DNA of 64,000 nt from Silene latifolia (GCF_048544455.1 NC_133536.1:198217325-198281324), one strand, 5' to 3'. Counted from the stretch's first letter, positions 35,701 to 47,595 are shown. Numbers and translations are program-made. The notes: generated by a model not told the origin, from the letters alone.

Positions 35701-37399
35701 GAATAAAAAAGTTAAATAATTCAATTGTTTATATATGTATATTTTACCTAGCAACTTTTTGGATAAAAAATGAAAAATAGGATTGTTGTAATATTTATAT
35801 AAGATTCAAACAATTAATTAATTCAAAATATAATAAGAATAAAAAAGTTAAATAATTCAATTGGTTATATATGCATACTTTACCTACCAACTTTTTGGAT
35901 AAAAATGAAAAATAGGATTTATATAATATTTATATAAAGAAATTTTTGTAATTAATTTCAATAATTTATTTGAGAGAATAAGAATGTTGTGTGAACTAAG
36001 GGGGGATAAAAAATGGTGAAATAAATACAAAATATAATAATTGTGAGGAAAAACCAAAAGCCCATCTATTAAAAAAAAGAAAAAAAAAGTTAAATGAATA
36101 GGTAGATTAATACCAAATTTATGAGAGGAAAATAAAGAGTTTGTATTAATTTGTTTTTTCTGTTTAGCACTAATATTTTTTTATTTTTTGTATTTTATAA
36201 GCATGTAACACATGATATTTAGAGATTACTTTTAGTTAGATAATTACTTACTTTTAGTTAGATAATTAAGTAATTAATATAATTGAATTATTAGTAACCA
36301 ATAGAAAAATTACACTTGGATTAAAATTAAATGCAAAGAAAAATAACATAAAATGGGGCACTTAAAATCGCTTAACATGACACACGTCAAATAATAAACT
36401 ACTCATCTTGTCTTATTATTATATTGTATAGATACTAATAATTAAGTCATTTATCATACAAAATTTTGAAAAAACAATTAATTTGGAATAAATTTTAATG
36501 GATAATTAAACAATAAAAGTGGAATGGAGAAGGTCTCATTTAAATTATAATTTACGTGATATAATTTCATGAACTAAATACATGGTATTACTACCCTTTT
36601 AAAATTCTATTATTAGTGTTTAATTTATTTATGTATTTACAGAATTTGTTTGTAAATTATTTAAATTAAATAAATATTTACTTTTTTATATATTTTATAT
36701 TTTCCAAAACCTTATCCTTTACGTGAAATAATTTCATGAACTAAATATACGCTATTACTCCCCTTTTAGAATTTTATTATTAGTGTTTAATTTCATTTAA
36801 GTATTTACTGAATTTGTTTGTAAATTACTTAAATTAAATAAATATTTTTTTTCCATATATTTTATATTTTCCTAAGAAAATATTTTATATGATATTTAAT
36901 ACTCAATTGTTGATTAATTAGTTCTATAAAACATCTTCTATATACAACAAAGTTATAATAACAACAATAGTGAATGGGTGCCTTTCAAAAAAAAAAAAGT
37001 AGTGAATTAGTGACAAATCTGACAATACAAAAAAAAATTGTTTTCAACTTCATTTATTCTTCTTCGTTCTTAATTTCTTATGTATTCAGTTTTTTTTTTT
37101 ATTTCGAATACATATAATACTAATCCATATGAAATTTCTTGAAATTATTAATTTATAGTTAATGTGTATTTTCTTATTGTAGTTTTTTTTTTGAGTTAAT
37201 TAAGTTTAAAGCTAATGGAATATGGATGGATTTTTAAAGTAAATAAGTGAATTAAATTAATGCAATATATGAATAAATTGATAATCCATGTCATATTAGT
37301 TTGCCAAGTCACATTGTTATTGTGTACGTGGCTTTTTTTCATCCCATGTGGCATTGTCTACGTGACATTTTATGCTAGCCTTTTAATAGTATTTATAGA
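32729..37399 (-). mobile_element. Helitron inserted in another Helitron
   Basis: CTAG at 32729-32732 is preceded by A, and hairpin CCCGTGA-GAA-TCACGGG is at 32741-32757. The right end, GCTAGCCTTTTAATAGTATT then TATAGA and T, finishes at 37398-37399. The right end shares GATAATCCATGTC and GTGGCATTGTCTACGTG motifs with the 7389/11961/26218 family, which supports this pairing. Helitron-type 5' ends inside it (GTATAGA at 35338 and 36432) show further nesting, so a pairing of 32729 with one of those is possible. ORFs at 33689-34087 are AT-rich noise. Confidence 0.6.
34576..36770. repeat. tandem duplication of about 1.1 kb
   Basis: 34576-35668 and 35669-36770 match along their length, including the GTTGTGTGAACTAAGGGGG, ACACGTCAAATAATAAACTA and TTTCATGAACTAAATACA landmarks. 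Each unit begins with a ~135-bp sub-duplication (AACTATTAATTAATT...). The copies differ by scattered substitutions and small indels. Confidence 0.9.
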
Positions 37400-38018
37400 T
37401 GTACAGAGTACTAAATATAATCTTAGTAAGGCGTAGAAAACGAAAGTTTTAAGTTATTTTTGTCTGAAACTGTTTTTACTTTACTGTTAAAAATAACACT
37501 ATAATGTTATATCGTTATAGGATATGACATAAAATAAAATTAAGTGATGTAAGATCTAATTAAAATGCGTATTACCTTATAACGAAAACGGGGAAAAACA
37601 GTATACTACGCATTTAAAAGACAATTTACAAATAATTAACTAATATATTTTTTTTTTGTAATAAAGAAAATACATAAAAATTTGTTATGTCATTTAGAAA
37701 ACCATATTTAGAGTCAACTGATGAAGGATAATACTATAAAAAGAAGATTTACGTAATTTTAGAGTGTAACTGATGAAGAATAACATTTATGGAAATGATT
37801 GTATACTAATAAATTAGGGATAATAATTGTTTCTTGTAAAAGAGGTAAATATAAATGTAATATTGTTACCATATATAGTTTTGAGAGTTATTTTTTAGGC
37901 GGAAAAACTACTAAGAGTTTTATTCTCTTAGTAGTAGGGGGATTTCAAAACAAATAATTTCAAAACACTCCTGAAACAAGTAAAAAAGAAGTAGAACTAT
38001 ATTTCAAAATTAAATAAC
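37400..38018. other. AT-rich DNA, no gene seen
   Basis: Nothing recognisable apart from poly-T runs. It ends at the stop codon of the DUF295 pseudogene. Confidence 0.5.
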
Positions 38019-38128
38019 TTAAAGTTGAGGAATAAAGAGTGTGGGTGGGCATATTAAGGAGCGCGTATCATCACCCTCATAGAATCTGGATATTTGACCT
38101 TTCTTGATATCAAAAACACCCATATCAT

Positions 38129-38258
38129 ACCGAAGATGTCTTGGCCTAGTGGTTAAGACGGAGGTATTGTGGACAATAGGTCCCAGGTTCGAATCCCCCC
38201 TCCTCTCTATTGTAATGCGACTGAGTGCGCGCTTCCATTGACCCAAAAAAAAAAAAAA
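38129..38258 (+). mobile_element. tRNA-derived SINE, perfect 17-bp target duplication
   Basis: The body has a Pol III A box (TGGCCTAGTGG) and B box (GGTTCGAATCC) and ends in a run of A. It is flanked by AAAAACACCCATATCAT at 38112-38128 and 38259-38275. It sits within the last exon of the DUF295 pseudogene, in the codons for HDMGVF. Confidence 0.93.
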
Positions 38259-38435
38259 AAAAACACCCATATCATGTCCAGCAAACTCTTTTGGCGCCTC
38301 CCAAAACTCTGTTTCATCATCGGTAAAATATATACAACTTTCTTACAAGTATTTACCCGATGAAACTGACATAGAAGAGTTGCAGCCTACTAACAAGGCC
38401 ACATTACATAATTCTTCAATTTCTTCCCAAAGTTT

Positions 38436-39206
38436 TGTTAGTGATTTTGATCACAAGTACATTTAAGTGCATTCGGGTTTTCGTGTCAAAATTGGTTTGA
38501 GCTCGGAATCGATATAATGTGAGTAGGAGAGTACGGAGGGTACGCTCATATAATCGGATTTATCGAGTACGTGGTTAAATTGGATAAGAGACACTTTTTA
38601 TAAGTGTTGTCGAAGTATATTACGTCCCCTATCGGGGTTATATACTCGGGGTCAAAGTATTTTATATACTTAGCGGAAATTGAGAAACAAATTCTAAGAA
38701 TTATTGAATTGTATACGTCCCCGATCGGGGGACATGGCCCCGACAGGGGTTATGTAATTATTCTGTTTTCGCGCGTGAAAGTATAAGAATTGGCGGTTAT
38801 CAATGTCTCTTATTGGTTGGTAACAGACTAATTGACATACTTATCTACTTTCTTGTCAGGAGGTGTGAATTCCATTCACCCAATACACACATATATATTA
38901 TATGTTGAGAGAAATAAAAACTCCTGGGTATATTTTTTGCGTATTTCTTTTTTGACAAAAACAAAACAAAACCAAACTCTCTTATTGTTCATTGTTCTTT
39001 GTTCTTGCCTTAAGACAAAGGAATCGTCTTATCCTACAGAGATTTCGTGTAACCCAAAGGCTATAGGGTCGAAATACTCTAAGGAAAGTGTGTTCAACAC
39101 GATTCGATTGGGTGTAATATACCGTCTTACATTGTTTTCATTTCTGTTTTAAAGCCTTTGTTTGTATTATTTACATACTTGTAATCTTTGTAATACAAAA
39201 ACTACA
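38436..39206 (+). repeat. 5' LTR of the intact copia element
   Basis: 771 bp, TG...CA. It includes a GTCCCCGATCGGGGGACATG-type palindrome near 38717-38736. Small ORFs here recur identically in the 3' LTR and are not genes. The TATA signal was not assigned with confidence. Confidence 0.97.
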
Positions 39207-39225
39207 ACATTCTTAGAGTATTTTC
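39207..39225 (+). other. expected primer-binding region, no tRNA-iMet match
   Basis: Directly after the LTR comes ACATTCTTAGAGTATTTTC. The usual copia site (TGGTATCAGAGC) is absent, and nothing starts with TGG. The primer is unknown. It could be an internal tRNA fragment or another mechanism. Confidence 0.5.
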
Positions 39226-39236
39226 TGCATTTGGAA

Positions 39237-42200
39237 ATGGATTCAATCAAGGACATGACTACCAAGTTTGGTAAGTTGGAGAAATTTGAGGGTGTTGATT
39301 TCCGTCGTTGGCAAAAGAAGATGCACTTCCTTCTCACCGCTTTGAAGGTTGTGTATGTGTTGAGTACTCCTATGCCGGAGATTGTGGGGGATGAAACTCT
39401 TGCGGAAATTCAACGAAAGAGAAACAAGTGGGAGAATGATGACTACATATGTCGTGGTCACATTTTGAATGGTATGTCCGACTCTCTTTTTGACATTTAT
39501 CAAAATGTTGAGTCCGCTAAAGAATTATGGGATCAACTTGAGTCTAAATATATGGATGAGGATGCTTCTAGTAAGAAGTTCCTTGTTGGAAATTTCATGA
39601 ATTATAAAATGGTTGATTCTAGACCGGTAATGGAACAATACAATGAATTGCTCCGGATTTTGGGACAATTTGCACAACATAAGATGGAGATGGATGAATC
39701 TATCTCGGTGTCTAGTATAATAGACAAATTGCCTCCCTCTTGGAAGGATTTTAAACATATGCTTAAACACAAAAAGGAAGAGTTGAGTCTTGTTCAACTT
39801 GGTAGCCACTTGCGCATAGAGGAATCTCTAAGGGCGCAAGATGGTGGTAAAGGAAAAGGTAAGGATGTTATGGGATCCTCTTCCGTCAATATGATGGAAA
39901 AGGGAGAGGGTTTCAAGAACAAATTTAAGGGGAAGAAACGCCCTTTTAACAACACCAATGATGAGTCTAACAAGACACCGAAAGGTGCTTGTTGGATTTG
40001 TGGAAAGACCGGGCATTTGAAAGCAAATTGCAAGGTTGGAAAGCACAAAAAGAAAAAGGGTGCAAGTACTAGCCAAGGAGGACAAGGGTCTAATGACCAA
40101 GGTCCACCCACTAATCAAGGTCAGATTTTAGACATTGGTTTTAATTCGGTTGTGAATTATGTACCATTAATTTTCGAGGCATTTTATGTGCAGGATGATG
40201 TAGTGGCATGGTGGATAGACTCGGGTGCAACCAATCATGTTTGCAAGGATCGACATTGGTTCAAGGATTATGAACTAGTGAAGGATGGATCCGTTCTATA
40301 TATGGGCAACGAGTCTACCGCTCCTATTGTAGGTCGTGGCATGGTGGTGTTGGAATTTAGTTCCGGAAATATTGTAAAATTAAATAATGTATTACATGTA
40401 CCCGGAATTAGAAAAAACCTTGTATCCGGTAGTTGTTTAAGTAAACTTGGTTATAAACAAGTATATGAATCTAATAAGTATGTTTTATCTAAACATGGTG
40501 TATTTATTGGATTTGGTTATTATTGTAATGGAATGTTTATGTTGAATGTTGTTCCAAATGAAAGTTCCATATTTATTGCTTCCTCTATGAATGATACTTC
40601 ATATCTTTGGCATGTGAGATTAGGACATGTACATTATAAAAGATTGGAAACTATGTCTAAAGATGGTCTAATTCCATCATTTAACATGAACATAAATAAG
40701 TGTAATACTTGTATGTTGACAAAAATCACATGGCAATCATTTGGTAATGTGTCTAGGATCTCACATGTGCTTGAACTTATTCATAGTGATTTATGTGATT
40801 TTCGCAATTATCCGTCTTTAGGTGGTAAAAAATATGTAGTGACTTTTATTGATGATTTTAGTCGGTTTTGTTACATATATTTACTTCACTCTAAAGATGA
40901 GGCAATTGATAAGTTTAAGGTCTTTAAAAATGAAGTGGAATTGCAACAATCGGTTTTTATTAAAAGGTTGCGTTCCGATAGAGGTGGTGAATATTATGAC
41001 CCATTGTATTTTGAGTCAAGTGGTATCATTCATGAAATAACTCCTCCCTATATACCACAATTAAATGGTGTAGCGGAAAGGAAAAATAGAGTCCTAAAAG
41101 AAATGGTTAATTCCATGTTGTCTTACTCGGGTTTGAGTGACGGATTTTGGGGTGAAGCCATGTTGACGGCTTGCTATTTATTAAATAGGATTCCTAACAA
41201 AAGGAATAAAGACACTCCATATGAACTTTGGTACAAAAAGAAACCAAGCTTGAATTATCTTCGAGTTTGGGGTTGTCGGGCTGTTGTAAGACTACCCGAT
41301 CCCAAGATTAAAACCTTGGGGGAAAGGGGCATCGATTGCATATTCATTGGATATGCTGCGCATTCAAAGGCTTATAGGTTCTATGTAATTGAACCTAATG
41401 ATTCTGTTTCGGTTCACACCGTAATTGAGTTAAGGGATGTGATATTTGATGAGAATCGTTTCTCATCAATGCCGAAGCCAAGGGATCTAGTACCTAGTTC
41501 TAGTGGAGCTATTGAGGGAAGTGACAATGTCACAACTCAAGAAGCAACACCTGAAATTCGTAGGAGTAAGAGAAAAAGGATTGCTAAATCCTTTGGTCCC
41601 GATTTTCATACCTATTTGGTTGAAGGTTCAAGGGATGGATGTGAAAATTATTATCCATATTGTTTTCACATTGATGAGGACCCTAAGACATTTGATGAGG
41701 CAATGAGGTCTCATGACTCTTCTTTTTGGAAAGAGGCGGTGAATGATGAGATGGATTCCATAATGGGCAATAACACTTGGGTGCTTGCGGATTTACCTCG
41801 TGGTTGTAAACCATTGGGTTGCAAGTGGATCTTCAAAAAGAAGATGAAAGTTGATGGTTCTATCGACAGGTTTAAAGCTAGATTGGTTATCCAAGGCTTT
41901 AGACAAAAGGAAGGGATTGATTATTTCGATACCTATGCTCCCGTAGCTCGCATTACTACTATTAGATTGTTGATTGCACTAGCTGCAATTAATAATTTAG
42001 TGATCCATCAAATGGATGTTAAGACGGCGTTCTTGAATGGTGAGCTCAAAGAGGAGGTGTATATGAAACAACCGGAAGGATTTATTATGCCCGGAAATGA
42101 GCATAAGGTTTGTAAGTTAATTAAATCATTGTATGGACTTAAACAAGCTCCTAAACAATGGCATCATAAGTTTGATGAGGTTGTTCCATCTAATGGGTAT

Positions 42201-43220
42201 AGACTAAATCAGTCGGATAAATGTGTGTATAGCAAATTTGATGACAAAGGTAATGGAGTCATTATTTGTCTATATGTTGATGACATGTTGATCTTTGGTA
42301 CCAACCAAAATCAAGTAGACCTTACTAAGGCCTTTTTGTCATCAAGCTTTGCCATGAAAGACATGGGTGAGGCGGATGTGATACTTGGTATAAAGATCAA
42401 GCGTGAGAACAAGGGATTCTCTTTGACACAATCTCATTACATTGAGAAAGTGTTAAAGAAGTTTAATCATGGAAATTGTTCTCCGGTTAACACTCCAATG
42501 GATCCTAGTGTTAAGCTTATGCCTAATAAAGGTGAAGCTATTTCACAGTTTGAGTACTCTCAAGTGATTGGGTGTTTGATGTATGCTATGACAAGCACAA
42601 GACCCGACATCGCCTTTGCCGTTGGCAAGTTGAGTAGATACACAAGTAATCCTAGTCTTGAACATTGGGTTGCGGTAAAACGTGTATTGAGATACTTGAA
42701 GCAAACCATGGATTATGGTTTGAACTATGTCGGATTTCCTTCGGTTTTAGAAGGGTATTCCGATGCTAGTTGGATCACCAACATGGAGGATCATTCATCT
42801 ACTAGTGGATGGGTCTTCTTGCTTGGTGGAGGAGCTATCTCATGGGCTTCAAAGAAGCAAACTTGTATAACAAGTTCGACCATGGAGTCGGAATTCATTG
42901 CTTTAGCTGCGGCCGGTAAAGAGGCGGAATGGTTAAGGAATTTGGTTTATGAAATTCCGGTTTGGCCAAAACCTATTCCTCCTATTTCTATCCATTGTGA
43001 TAGTTCGGCGACTTTGGCTAAGGCCTATAGTGAAGTTTACAACGGAAAGTCTAGACACCTTGGTGTTAGACATAGCGCGGTTCGTGAGTTGATTACTCAA
43101 GGAGTTATTTCCGTTGATTTCGTGAGAACACATCATAATTTGGCTGATCACTTGACGAAGGGATTAGCTAAAGACTTGGTTATAAAGTCGGTAATCGGGA
43201 TGGGTTTAAAGTCCGTCTAG
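39237..43220 (+). CDS. copia Gag-Pol polyprotein, complete
   Basis: 1327 residues from the first ATG after the LTR ([11 protein letters not shown]). An in-frame upstream ATG at 39162 lies in the LTR and is less likely. Order: Gag; zinc knuckle C252-C255-H260-C265 ([14 protein letters not shown]); aspartic protease with IDSGA (Asp328); pre-integrase LWHVRLGH; integrase with Asp518, Asp581 region (RSDRGGEYY) and Glu614 (NGVAERKNR); reverse transcriptase with [12 protein letters not shown] and YVDD near 1013-1016; RNase H with YSDASW (Asp about 1176) and HCDSSATLA; and the ADHLTKGL end. No stop or frameshift. It makes the enzymes for reverse transcription and integration. Confidence 0.97.
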   Translation: MDSIKDMTTKFGKLEKFEGVDFRRWQKKMHFLLTALKVVYVLSTPMPEIVGDETLAEIQRKRNKWENDDYICRGHILNGMSDSLFDIYQNVESAKELWDQLESKYMDEDASSKKFLVGNFMNYKMVDSRPVMEQYNELLRILGQFAQHKMEMDESISVSSIIDKLPPSWKDFKHMLKHKKEELSLVQLGSHLRIEESLRAQDGGKGKGKDVMGSSSVNMMEKGEGFKNKFKGKKRPFNNTNDESNKTPKGACWICGKTGHLKANCKVGKHKKKKGASTSQGGQGSNDQGPPTNQGQILDIGFNSVVNYVPLIFEAFYVQDDVVAWWIDSGATNHVCKDRHWFKDYELVKDGSVLYMGNESTAPIVGRGMVVLEFSSGNIVKLNNVLHVPGIRKNLVSGSCLSKLGYKQVYESNKYVLSKHGVFIGFGYYCNGMFMLNVVPNESSIFIASSMNDTSYLWHVRLGHVHYKRLETMSKDGLIPSFNMNINKCNTCMLTKITWQSFGNVSRISHVLELIHSDLCDFRNYPSLGGKKYVVTFIDDFSRFCYIYLLHSKDEAIDKFKVFKNEVELQQSVFIKRLRSDRGGEYYDPLYFESSGIIHEITPPYIPQLNGVAERKNRVLKEMVNSMLSYSGLSDGFWGEAMLTACYLLNRIPNKRNKDTPYELWYKKKPSLNYLRVWGCRAVVRLPDPKIKTLGERGIDCIFIGYAAHSKAYRFYVIEPNDSVSVHTVIELRDVIFDENRFSSMPKPRDLVPSSSGAIEGSDNVTTQEATPEIRRSKRKRIAKSFGPDFHTYLVEGSRDGCENYYPYCFHIDEDPKTFDEAMRSHDSSFWKEAVNDEMDSIMGNNTWVLADLPRGCKPLGCKWIFKKKMKVDGSIDRFKARLVIQGFRQKEGIDYFDTYAPVARITTIRLLIALAAINNLVIHQMDVKTAFLNGELKEEVYMKQPEGFIMPGNEHKVCKLIKSLYGLKQAPKQWHHKFDEVVPSNGYRLNQSDKCVYSKFDDKGNGVIICLYVDDMLIFGTNQNQVDLTKAFLSSSFAMKDMGEADVILGIKIKRENKGFSLTQSHYIEKVLKKFNHGNCSPVNTPMDPSVKLMPNKGEAISQFEYSQVIGCLMYAMTSTRPDIAFAVGKLSRYTSNPSLEHWVAVKRVLRYLKQTMDYGLNYVGFPSVLEGYSDASWITNMEDHSSTSGWVFLLGGGAISWASKKQTCITSSTMESEFIALAAAGKEAEWLRNLVYEIPVWPKPIPPISIHCDSSATLAKAYSEVYNGKSRHLGVRHSAVRELITQGVISVDFVRTHHNLADHLTKGLAKDLVIKSVIGMGLKSV

Positions 43221-43745
43221 ATCTTTATGATAAGATACCCAACTTCCCTCTAACAAATTTTAGAGGCTAAGTTCAATGTGGAAGGCTTATTGTGGAAGAT
43301 TGAGGCACATGTTATAATCCCGAAAGGTATGTGCATGACCTGCATGACAAGAGGTTGAAGTTTAATACTTCTTAATGAAATCTTTGACAAAGTGCATTTT
43401 GCAGGTGCACGATGAAAGATTCACCTATGTGAGTGTGAAGTGTAGCCGCTTCAAGAGGCTTGGACTTGGCTTCCTATACTCTCATGAAAGGATATGGACA
43501 CAAGGCGGTCAATAGTGTCAAGTTTGTAACTTTAAGAGTTTATTGAGTCTATGTGTATGTTATCTTCATGTATTCAATATGAGTTGAAAGGTTCAATCCG
43601 TGGGACACCTTGATTCTCGAATATTTGGAATGTGTAATATACTAATGTGAAAGTTCAATCCTTGGGACACTTTCATTTATGCCTAGACTTGTTTGCTTTG
43701 TTGTTTTATTTTGGAAACAAGGGATACACTTAAATGGGGGAGGAA
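43221..43745 (+). other. copia 3' untranslated spacer and polypurine tract
   Basis: About 520 bp without an ORF, ending in AAATGGGGGAGGAA (43732-43745). This is the polypurine tract directly before the 3' LTR. Confidence 0.85.
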
Positions 43746-44516
43746 TGTTAGTGATTTTGATCACAAGTACATTTAAGTGCATTCGGGTTTTCGTGTCAAA
43801 ATTGGTTTGAGCTCGGAATCGATATAATGTGAGTAGGAGAGTACGGAGGGTACGCTCATATAATCGGATTTATCGAGTACATGGTTAAAGTGGATAAGAG
43901 ACACTTTTTATAAGTGTTGTCGAAGTATATTACGTCCCCTATCGGGGTTATATACTCGGGGTCAAAGTATTTTATATACTTAGCGGAAATTGAGAAACAA
44001 ATTCTAAGAATTATTGAATTGTATACGTCCCCGATCGGGGGACATGGCCCCGACAGGGGTTATGTAATTATTCTGTTTTCGCGCGTGAAAGTATAAGAAT
44101 TGGCGGTTATCAATGTCTCTTATTGGTTGGTAACAGACTAATTGACATACTTATCTACTTTCTTGTCAGGAGGTGTGAATTCCATTCACCCAATACACAC
44201 ATATATATTATATGTTGAGAGAAATAAAAACTCCTGGGTATATTTTTTGCGTATTTCTTTTTTGACAAAAACAAAACAAAACCAAACTCTCTTATTGTTC
44301 ATTGTTCTTTGTTCTTGCCTTAAGACAAAGGAATCGTCTTATCCTACAGAGATTTCGTGTAACCCAAAGGCTATAGGGTCGAAATACTCTAAGGAAAGTG
44401 TGTTCAACACGATTCGATTGGGTGTAATATACCGTCTTACATTGTTTTCATTTCTGTTTTAAAGCCTTTGTTTGTATTATTTACATACTTGTAATCTTTG
44501 TAATACAAAAACTACA
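43746..44516 (+). repeat. 3' LTR of the intact copia element
   Basis: 771 bp, identical to the 5' LTR except for the two substitutions near 43877 and 43890. It is followed by the AGTTT duplication. Confidence 0.97.
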
Positions 44517-45453
44517 AGTTTGTCCGTATGATTGAGTTTGAATAACTCAAAATGACGGGTTCGATAAACAATGTCATAATCCAAATCTTCTCCTGTCTCA
44601 TCTCCCACCTCTTTGTATCGTATCACCATGATGAGTTCACTACCCAATTGTACCAGATAAAATTTATTGAGAGCGTAGTCCAACTCCTCTTCTAAAATAG
44701 AAGGTTGTCTTGGCGAATAATCGACTTGTTTCACGAACTCTAGTTGGAAGAAATCGTTAGCATTCCCATACACAAGTCTTCCATCATGGTACAAAGCAAA
44801 TACATGATCATCCATCACCAAAACATCAACCATAGAATAATCTGCTTCATCGGTGGCTATCAATGTCCATGATTCATCTCGAGGCCGAGCCATGGCTATG
44901 CTAGATAAACAAAATGCCACTATAACAAACTCATGACGACAACTTTGAGACGCTTTGAGCACAACCATCTTTTCTACAAAACAATTCAACCACCAAGTAA
45001 TGTACTCATCTCTTGTTTTGTGGATGTCAGGATCATAGCCCTCTAAACCTGGGAAGTTTTCCAAAGATGGAAAAGGAATATGAGCGGTCAATCATTGCAA
45101 CCCAACCATAAGCTGAACCCGAACACCTGGTTTTAAAAGTCTGCGGCAGGGACAAGTTGTAACACTTATTATTTTTAAGATTGAAGATCTTGCAAACACA
45201 ATTTGGATTTTGTTTGTTTTCGGCTAGTAAAAGCCATGGCGTTGGAGTAGCCCTCCAGTCGTTCTTTATTGAGAACGCAACATGATTCCACCAACGACAT
45301 ACCAAAGAAAAATAAATAAAGTTTCCAACTTCATTGATATAACCCCAAGAATATCAAGAGGCATCGTAGCCCAATCTCGAACCATCTTCTAACAAAAGAA
45401 ATAACAGGATTTTTTATTACAAAAGGTCATGGGGAACTTCAGTAAACATTATA

Positions 45454-45543
45454 TACTCCGTGCGTCCCGGTCATTTGTTTATATTTGATTTTGGCACAAA
45501 GACAAAAAAAAAGTTGTTACAAATGACCGGGACGGAGGAAGTA
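45454..45543. mobile_element. short Stowaway-like MITE, 90 bp
   Basis: TA-CTCCGTGCGTCCCGGTC at the left mirrors GACCGGGACGGAGGAAG-TA at the right. TA dinucleotides flank it. Nearly the whole element folds back on itself. Confidence 0.8.
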
Positions 45544-45749
45544 TTATCCGATTACAACCGCAGCTTAATCCGTAATAATTAAAATTAAAATAAAAGTATA
45601 ATAACAGATAAAGAAAAAGGAGAAGAAGAAAAAGAGGAAACCTGAGATGCTATTGAAAGGCAAATGGAGCAGATGATGATTGTTGTTTTACTATGTTTTT
45701 TCTGCTTTTATTTTCTTCGCTATTTAGATTTTATTATGATAATTTATGA

Positions 45750-45969
45750 TTTCAAGAAGTACTTAGCCTTTGCTAGGCAAGGAGATCAATCGTGGACTGA
45801 TATATTGATCAAGGAAACAAGTATCGATATATATGATGTTGTGGCCATGGATGATCATGTATATGTTGTGTATGATGATGGAGCAATTGCATATTGGAAT
45901 GTTAAGGAATTCTACAATCTGGAAGTTGTTAAACCAATGGATTATTCTGTTGAATTTGGACTTTCATTA
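45750..45969 (+). pseudogene. DUF295 gene fragment, opposite strand
   Basis: FARQGDQSWTDILIKE, then DIYDVVAMDDHVYVVYDDGA and YNLEVVKPMDYS, match the middle of the DUF295 pseudogene next door (44700-44900), in inverse orientation. There is no F-box and no C-terminus. The open frame 45664-46023 starts in unrelated hydrophobic sequence, so it is not a credible gene. Confidence 0.7.
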
Positions 45970-46019
45970 GTCGGTTTTCTTATTTATGAAAACGGGTTGA
46001 ATGTGACCGGTAAAGCCCA

Positions 46020-46350
46020 CTAGAGTTATATGATCCATTGGGGCCTAGGTCTGTCTCAGTCAGTACGGTTAAGTACATAGTGTGATGGTACTGATAAGTG
46101 TAGGGCCTGTTTATTATACAGTGGGCAGCCTGATGGGGGCCCAAATACAGTTCTATTATGGTTAGGGCTCTCTTCTTGTCTAAAATACCTCTAACCTATA
46201 TAAATAGGTTATTGGGATGACATGCCTCATTGATTGTCATCATAAGGAAACCTAGAAGAGGGAGGAGAAGATCCTAGTATATTAATCATATTATTACTTA
46301 TTATTATTGTGCACTCCAGACGATCCAACTGCTGCTTCCGCTAAAGGTAT
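46020..46350 (+). repeat. older copia-type LTR, left part (right part 57184-57219)
   Basis: This AT-rich stretch has TATATAAATAGG near 46198 and reads up to GGTAT, where the Tat element is inserted. Beyond that element (57184-57219) it continues to CTTACA. TG and TGGTATCAGAGCAGG follow (57222-57236), the classical copia primer-binding site for tRNA-iMet. The left boundary is not defined. Confidence 0.6.
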
Positions 46351-46945
46351 TGTTCCGGGTGTAATTCCAGAGCAGTGTTTGTTTACCACGCAAGCTTGGC
46401 GAATGGATGTCCTTCCTTGCCTTGGTTCTTCCTCTCGGTCTCTCCTGAAACGATGAACAAACTGAGGGCTCGGCTTTGCACCGAGCGTACTCACTCCGAC
46501 GCTCAAGTCAGTGAACTTAAAGGGGATTAAGTTGTGTGTTACTTGGCGAAGTATATATTGTAGAGAGATAAGGAAGATATTACCAGATTATGAGGTGTTT
46601 AGGTTAGATTGTGTATCCTTTCCTCAATGAGAGTTGAGGAGTATTTATAGACTTTCACCTTTTGTCACGTAGTGGCCAAGTGGCTAGCAGATGGAAAGAC
46701 TGATGTACCCTCGGCCAAGGGACCCATGGCAGGCCGGCGGGCCCTGTTGACTCCATGCCGAGGGGTCTTGGATATGAGTACGCGGATATGTGCCCCGGCT
46801 GGCTAGTTGTCCTAGCCGAGGCACAAGAGACAGCCGACAGTCGCGTCGGTTAGGGCAGTTTGTCTAAGTCGTTGACTTGCTGTGGATATCTTTGACCTTG
46901 CTCAATATGTTTACTCGGTCAGCGGGTGCAGAATATGCCCCATCA
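46351..46945 (-). repeat. 3' LTR of the Tat element (595 bp)
   Basis: It differs from the 5' LTR by several substitutions, mostly G/A, plus small indels near 46676-46690 and 46825-46860. The two LTRs have diverged well beyond those of the copia element. Confidence 0.95.
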
Positions 46946-46957
46946 ATTTGCCCCCAG
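46946..46957 (-). other. polypurine tract of the Tat element
   Basis: The minus strand reads CTGGGGGCAAAT directly before the 3' LTR start TGATGG. This primes plus-strand synthesis. Confidence 0.8.
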
Positions 46958-47408
46958 CGTAGTCTATGCCGTGGTATGGACCTTCGATGAGTGTTGAGCG
47001 TATTCTGCGCAAGTTGAAATTTTCTGCCCCGGCTTCTTCTACCTCGGCTTGGTTCTGCTTAGGCCGTATCATATCCCCCCTCCACATGGATGTGTAATGG
47101 ACATCAGATGTGGAAAAGAAAGTGGCGCTGGCCGAGACCGAGGTTGTGAGTGCCGTGTGCTTTTGATTTCCCCCAGCCAGTGCTGCCAAGCTTGGTCGAA
47201 TCAGCGGGCCGTTTGGCAAGCAGATACCAAGGGGCGTTTTTGAAGAAGATACGTCGATTGGCATTCTGTCAAGGAGCGTGTTGAAGAAGTTTTGTAACTG
47301 TTTGTCGATTGACATTCCATGGCTGCATGCTTGACATGTGTCTCGTTGTTGATTGGTTGACGCTTCATGGGCTTTGCCCTGATTGGTCTGTCTTCGTGGG
47401 CTTTGCTC

Positions 47409-47416
47409 TATAAATA
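47409..47416 (+). promoter_or_regulatory. TATA box of the antisense gene inside the Tat element
   Basis: CTCTATAAATAGAGC on the plus strand lies about 180 bp upstream of the ATG at 47596. A C/T-rich leader follows. It is not near an LTR border, so the gene seems to have its own promoter. Confidence 0.65.
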
Positions 47417-47595
47417 GAGCAGTATGCCCCTTAATTTTCGCACAAAGTTCAACTTCTCAAAAAATTTTCTTTCTAAGATTTTCAAGGGTTTCTTTCTCTT
47501 CTAATCTTCAGAATCGTTACTTCGGCGTAGCACTTTTTCTTCAAGGTAAACAAACACATTTTCCAACTTTTAATTGTTAAGTTTTTGTTGTGAAC

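Larger units (their letters stand above)
38436..44516 (+). mobile_element. intact Ty1-copia LTR retrotransposon
   Basis: Two 771-bp LTRs (38436-39206 and 43746-44516) start TGTTAG and end CTACA. They are flanked by AGTTT on both sides (38431-38435 and 44517-44521). The LTRs differ at only two places that I see, near 38567 (G/A) and 38580 (T/G). One uninterrupted polyprotein ORF and a polypurine tract are present, so the element is young and may be autonomous. It interrupts the DUF295 gene. Confidence 0.97.
38019..45385 (-). pseudogene. F-box/DUF295-type gene, split by a copia element and a SINE
   Basis: The start MVRDWATMPLDILGVISMKL (45385 downward) fits an F-box. KIB/DUF295 repeats follow: CRWWNHVAFSIKNDW, YSMVDVLVMDDHVFALYHDG, YALNKFYLVQLGSELIMVIR. 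The reading is cut at 44517 after NHTDK. It resumes at 38435 with KLWEEIEELCNVALLVGCNS and CIYFTDD, then DMGVFDIKKGQ and a typical ICPPTLFIPQL end (stop 38019-38021). Besides the two insertions there are frameshifts near 45310 and 45090, and an in-frame stop near 38353. The family acts in SCF-type ubiquitin ligases or, for KIB proteins, in kinase turnover. This copy is dead. A related fragment lies at 45750-45969 on the other strand. Confidence 0.85.

Noticed and set aside
38135..38200. tRNA gene
   Set aside because: The A and B boxes belong to a SINE with poly(A) and a 17-bp target duplication. No clover-leaf can be completed.
38604..39152. Two open frames (60 and 106 residues), repeated at 43914-44462
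   Set aside because: They lie within the two LTRs of the copia element and are identical because the LTRs are.
46294..46506. 70-residue open frame, also at 56540-56734
   Set aside because: It lies in both LTRs of the Tat element, with different endings from the flanking DNA.
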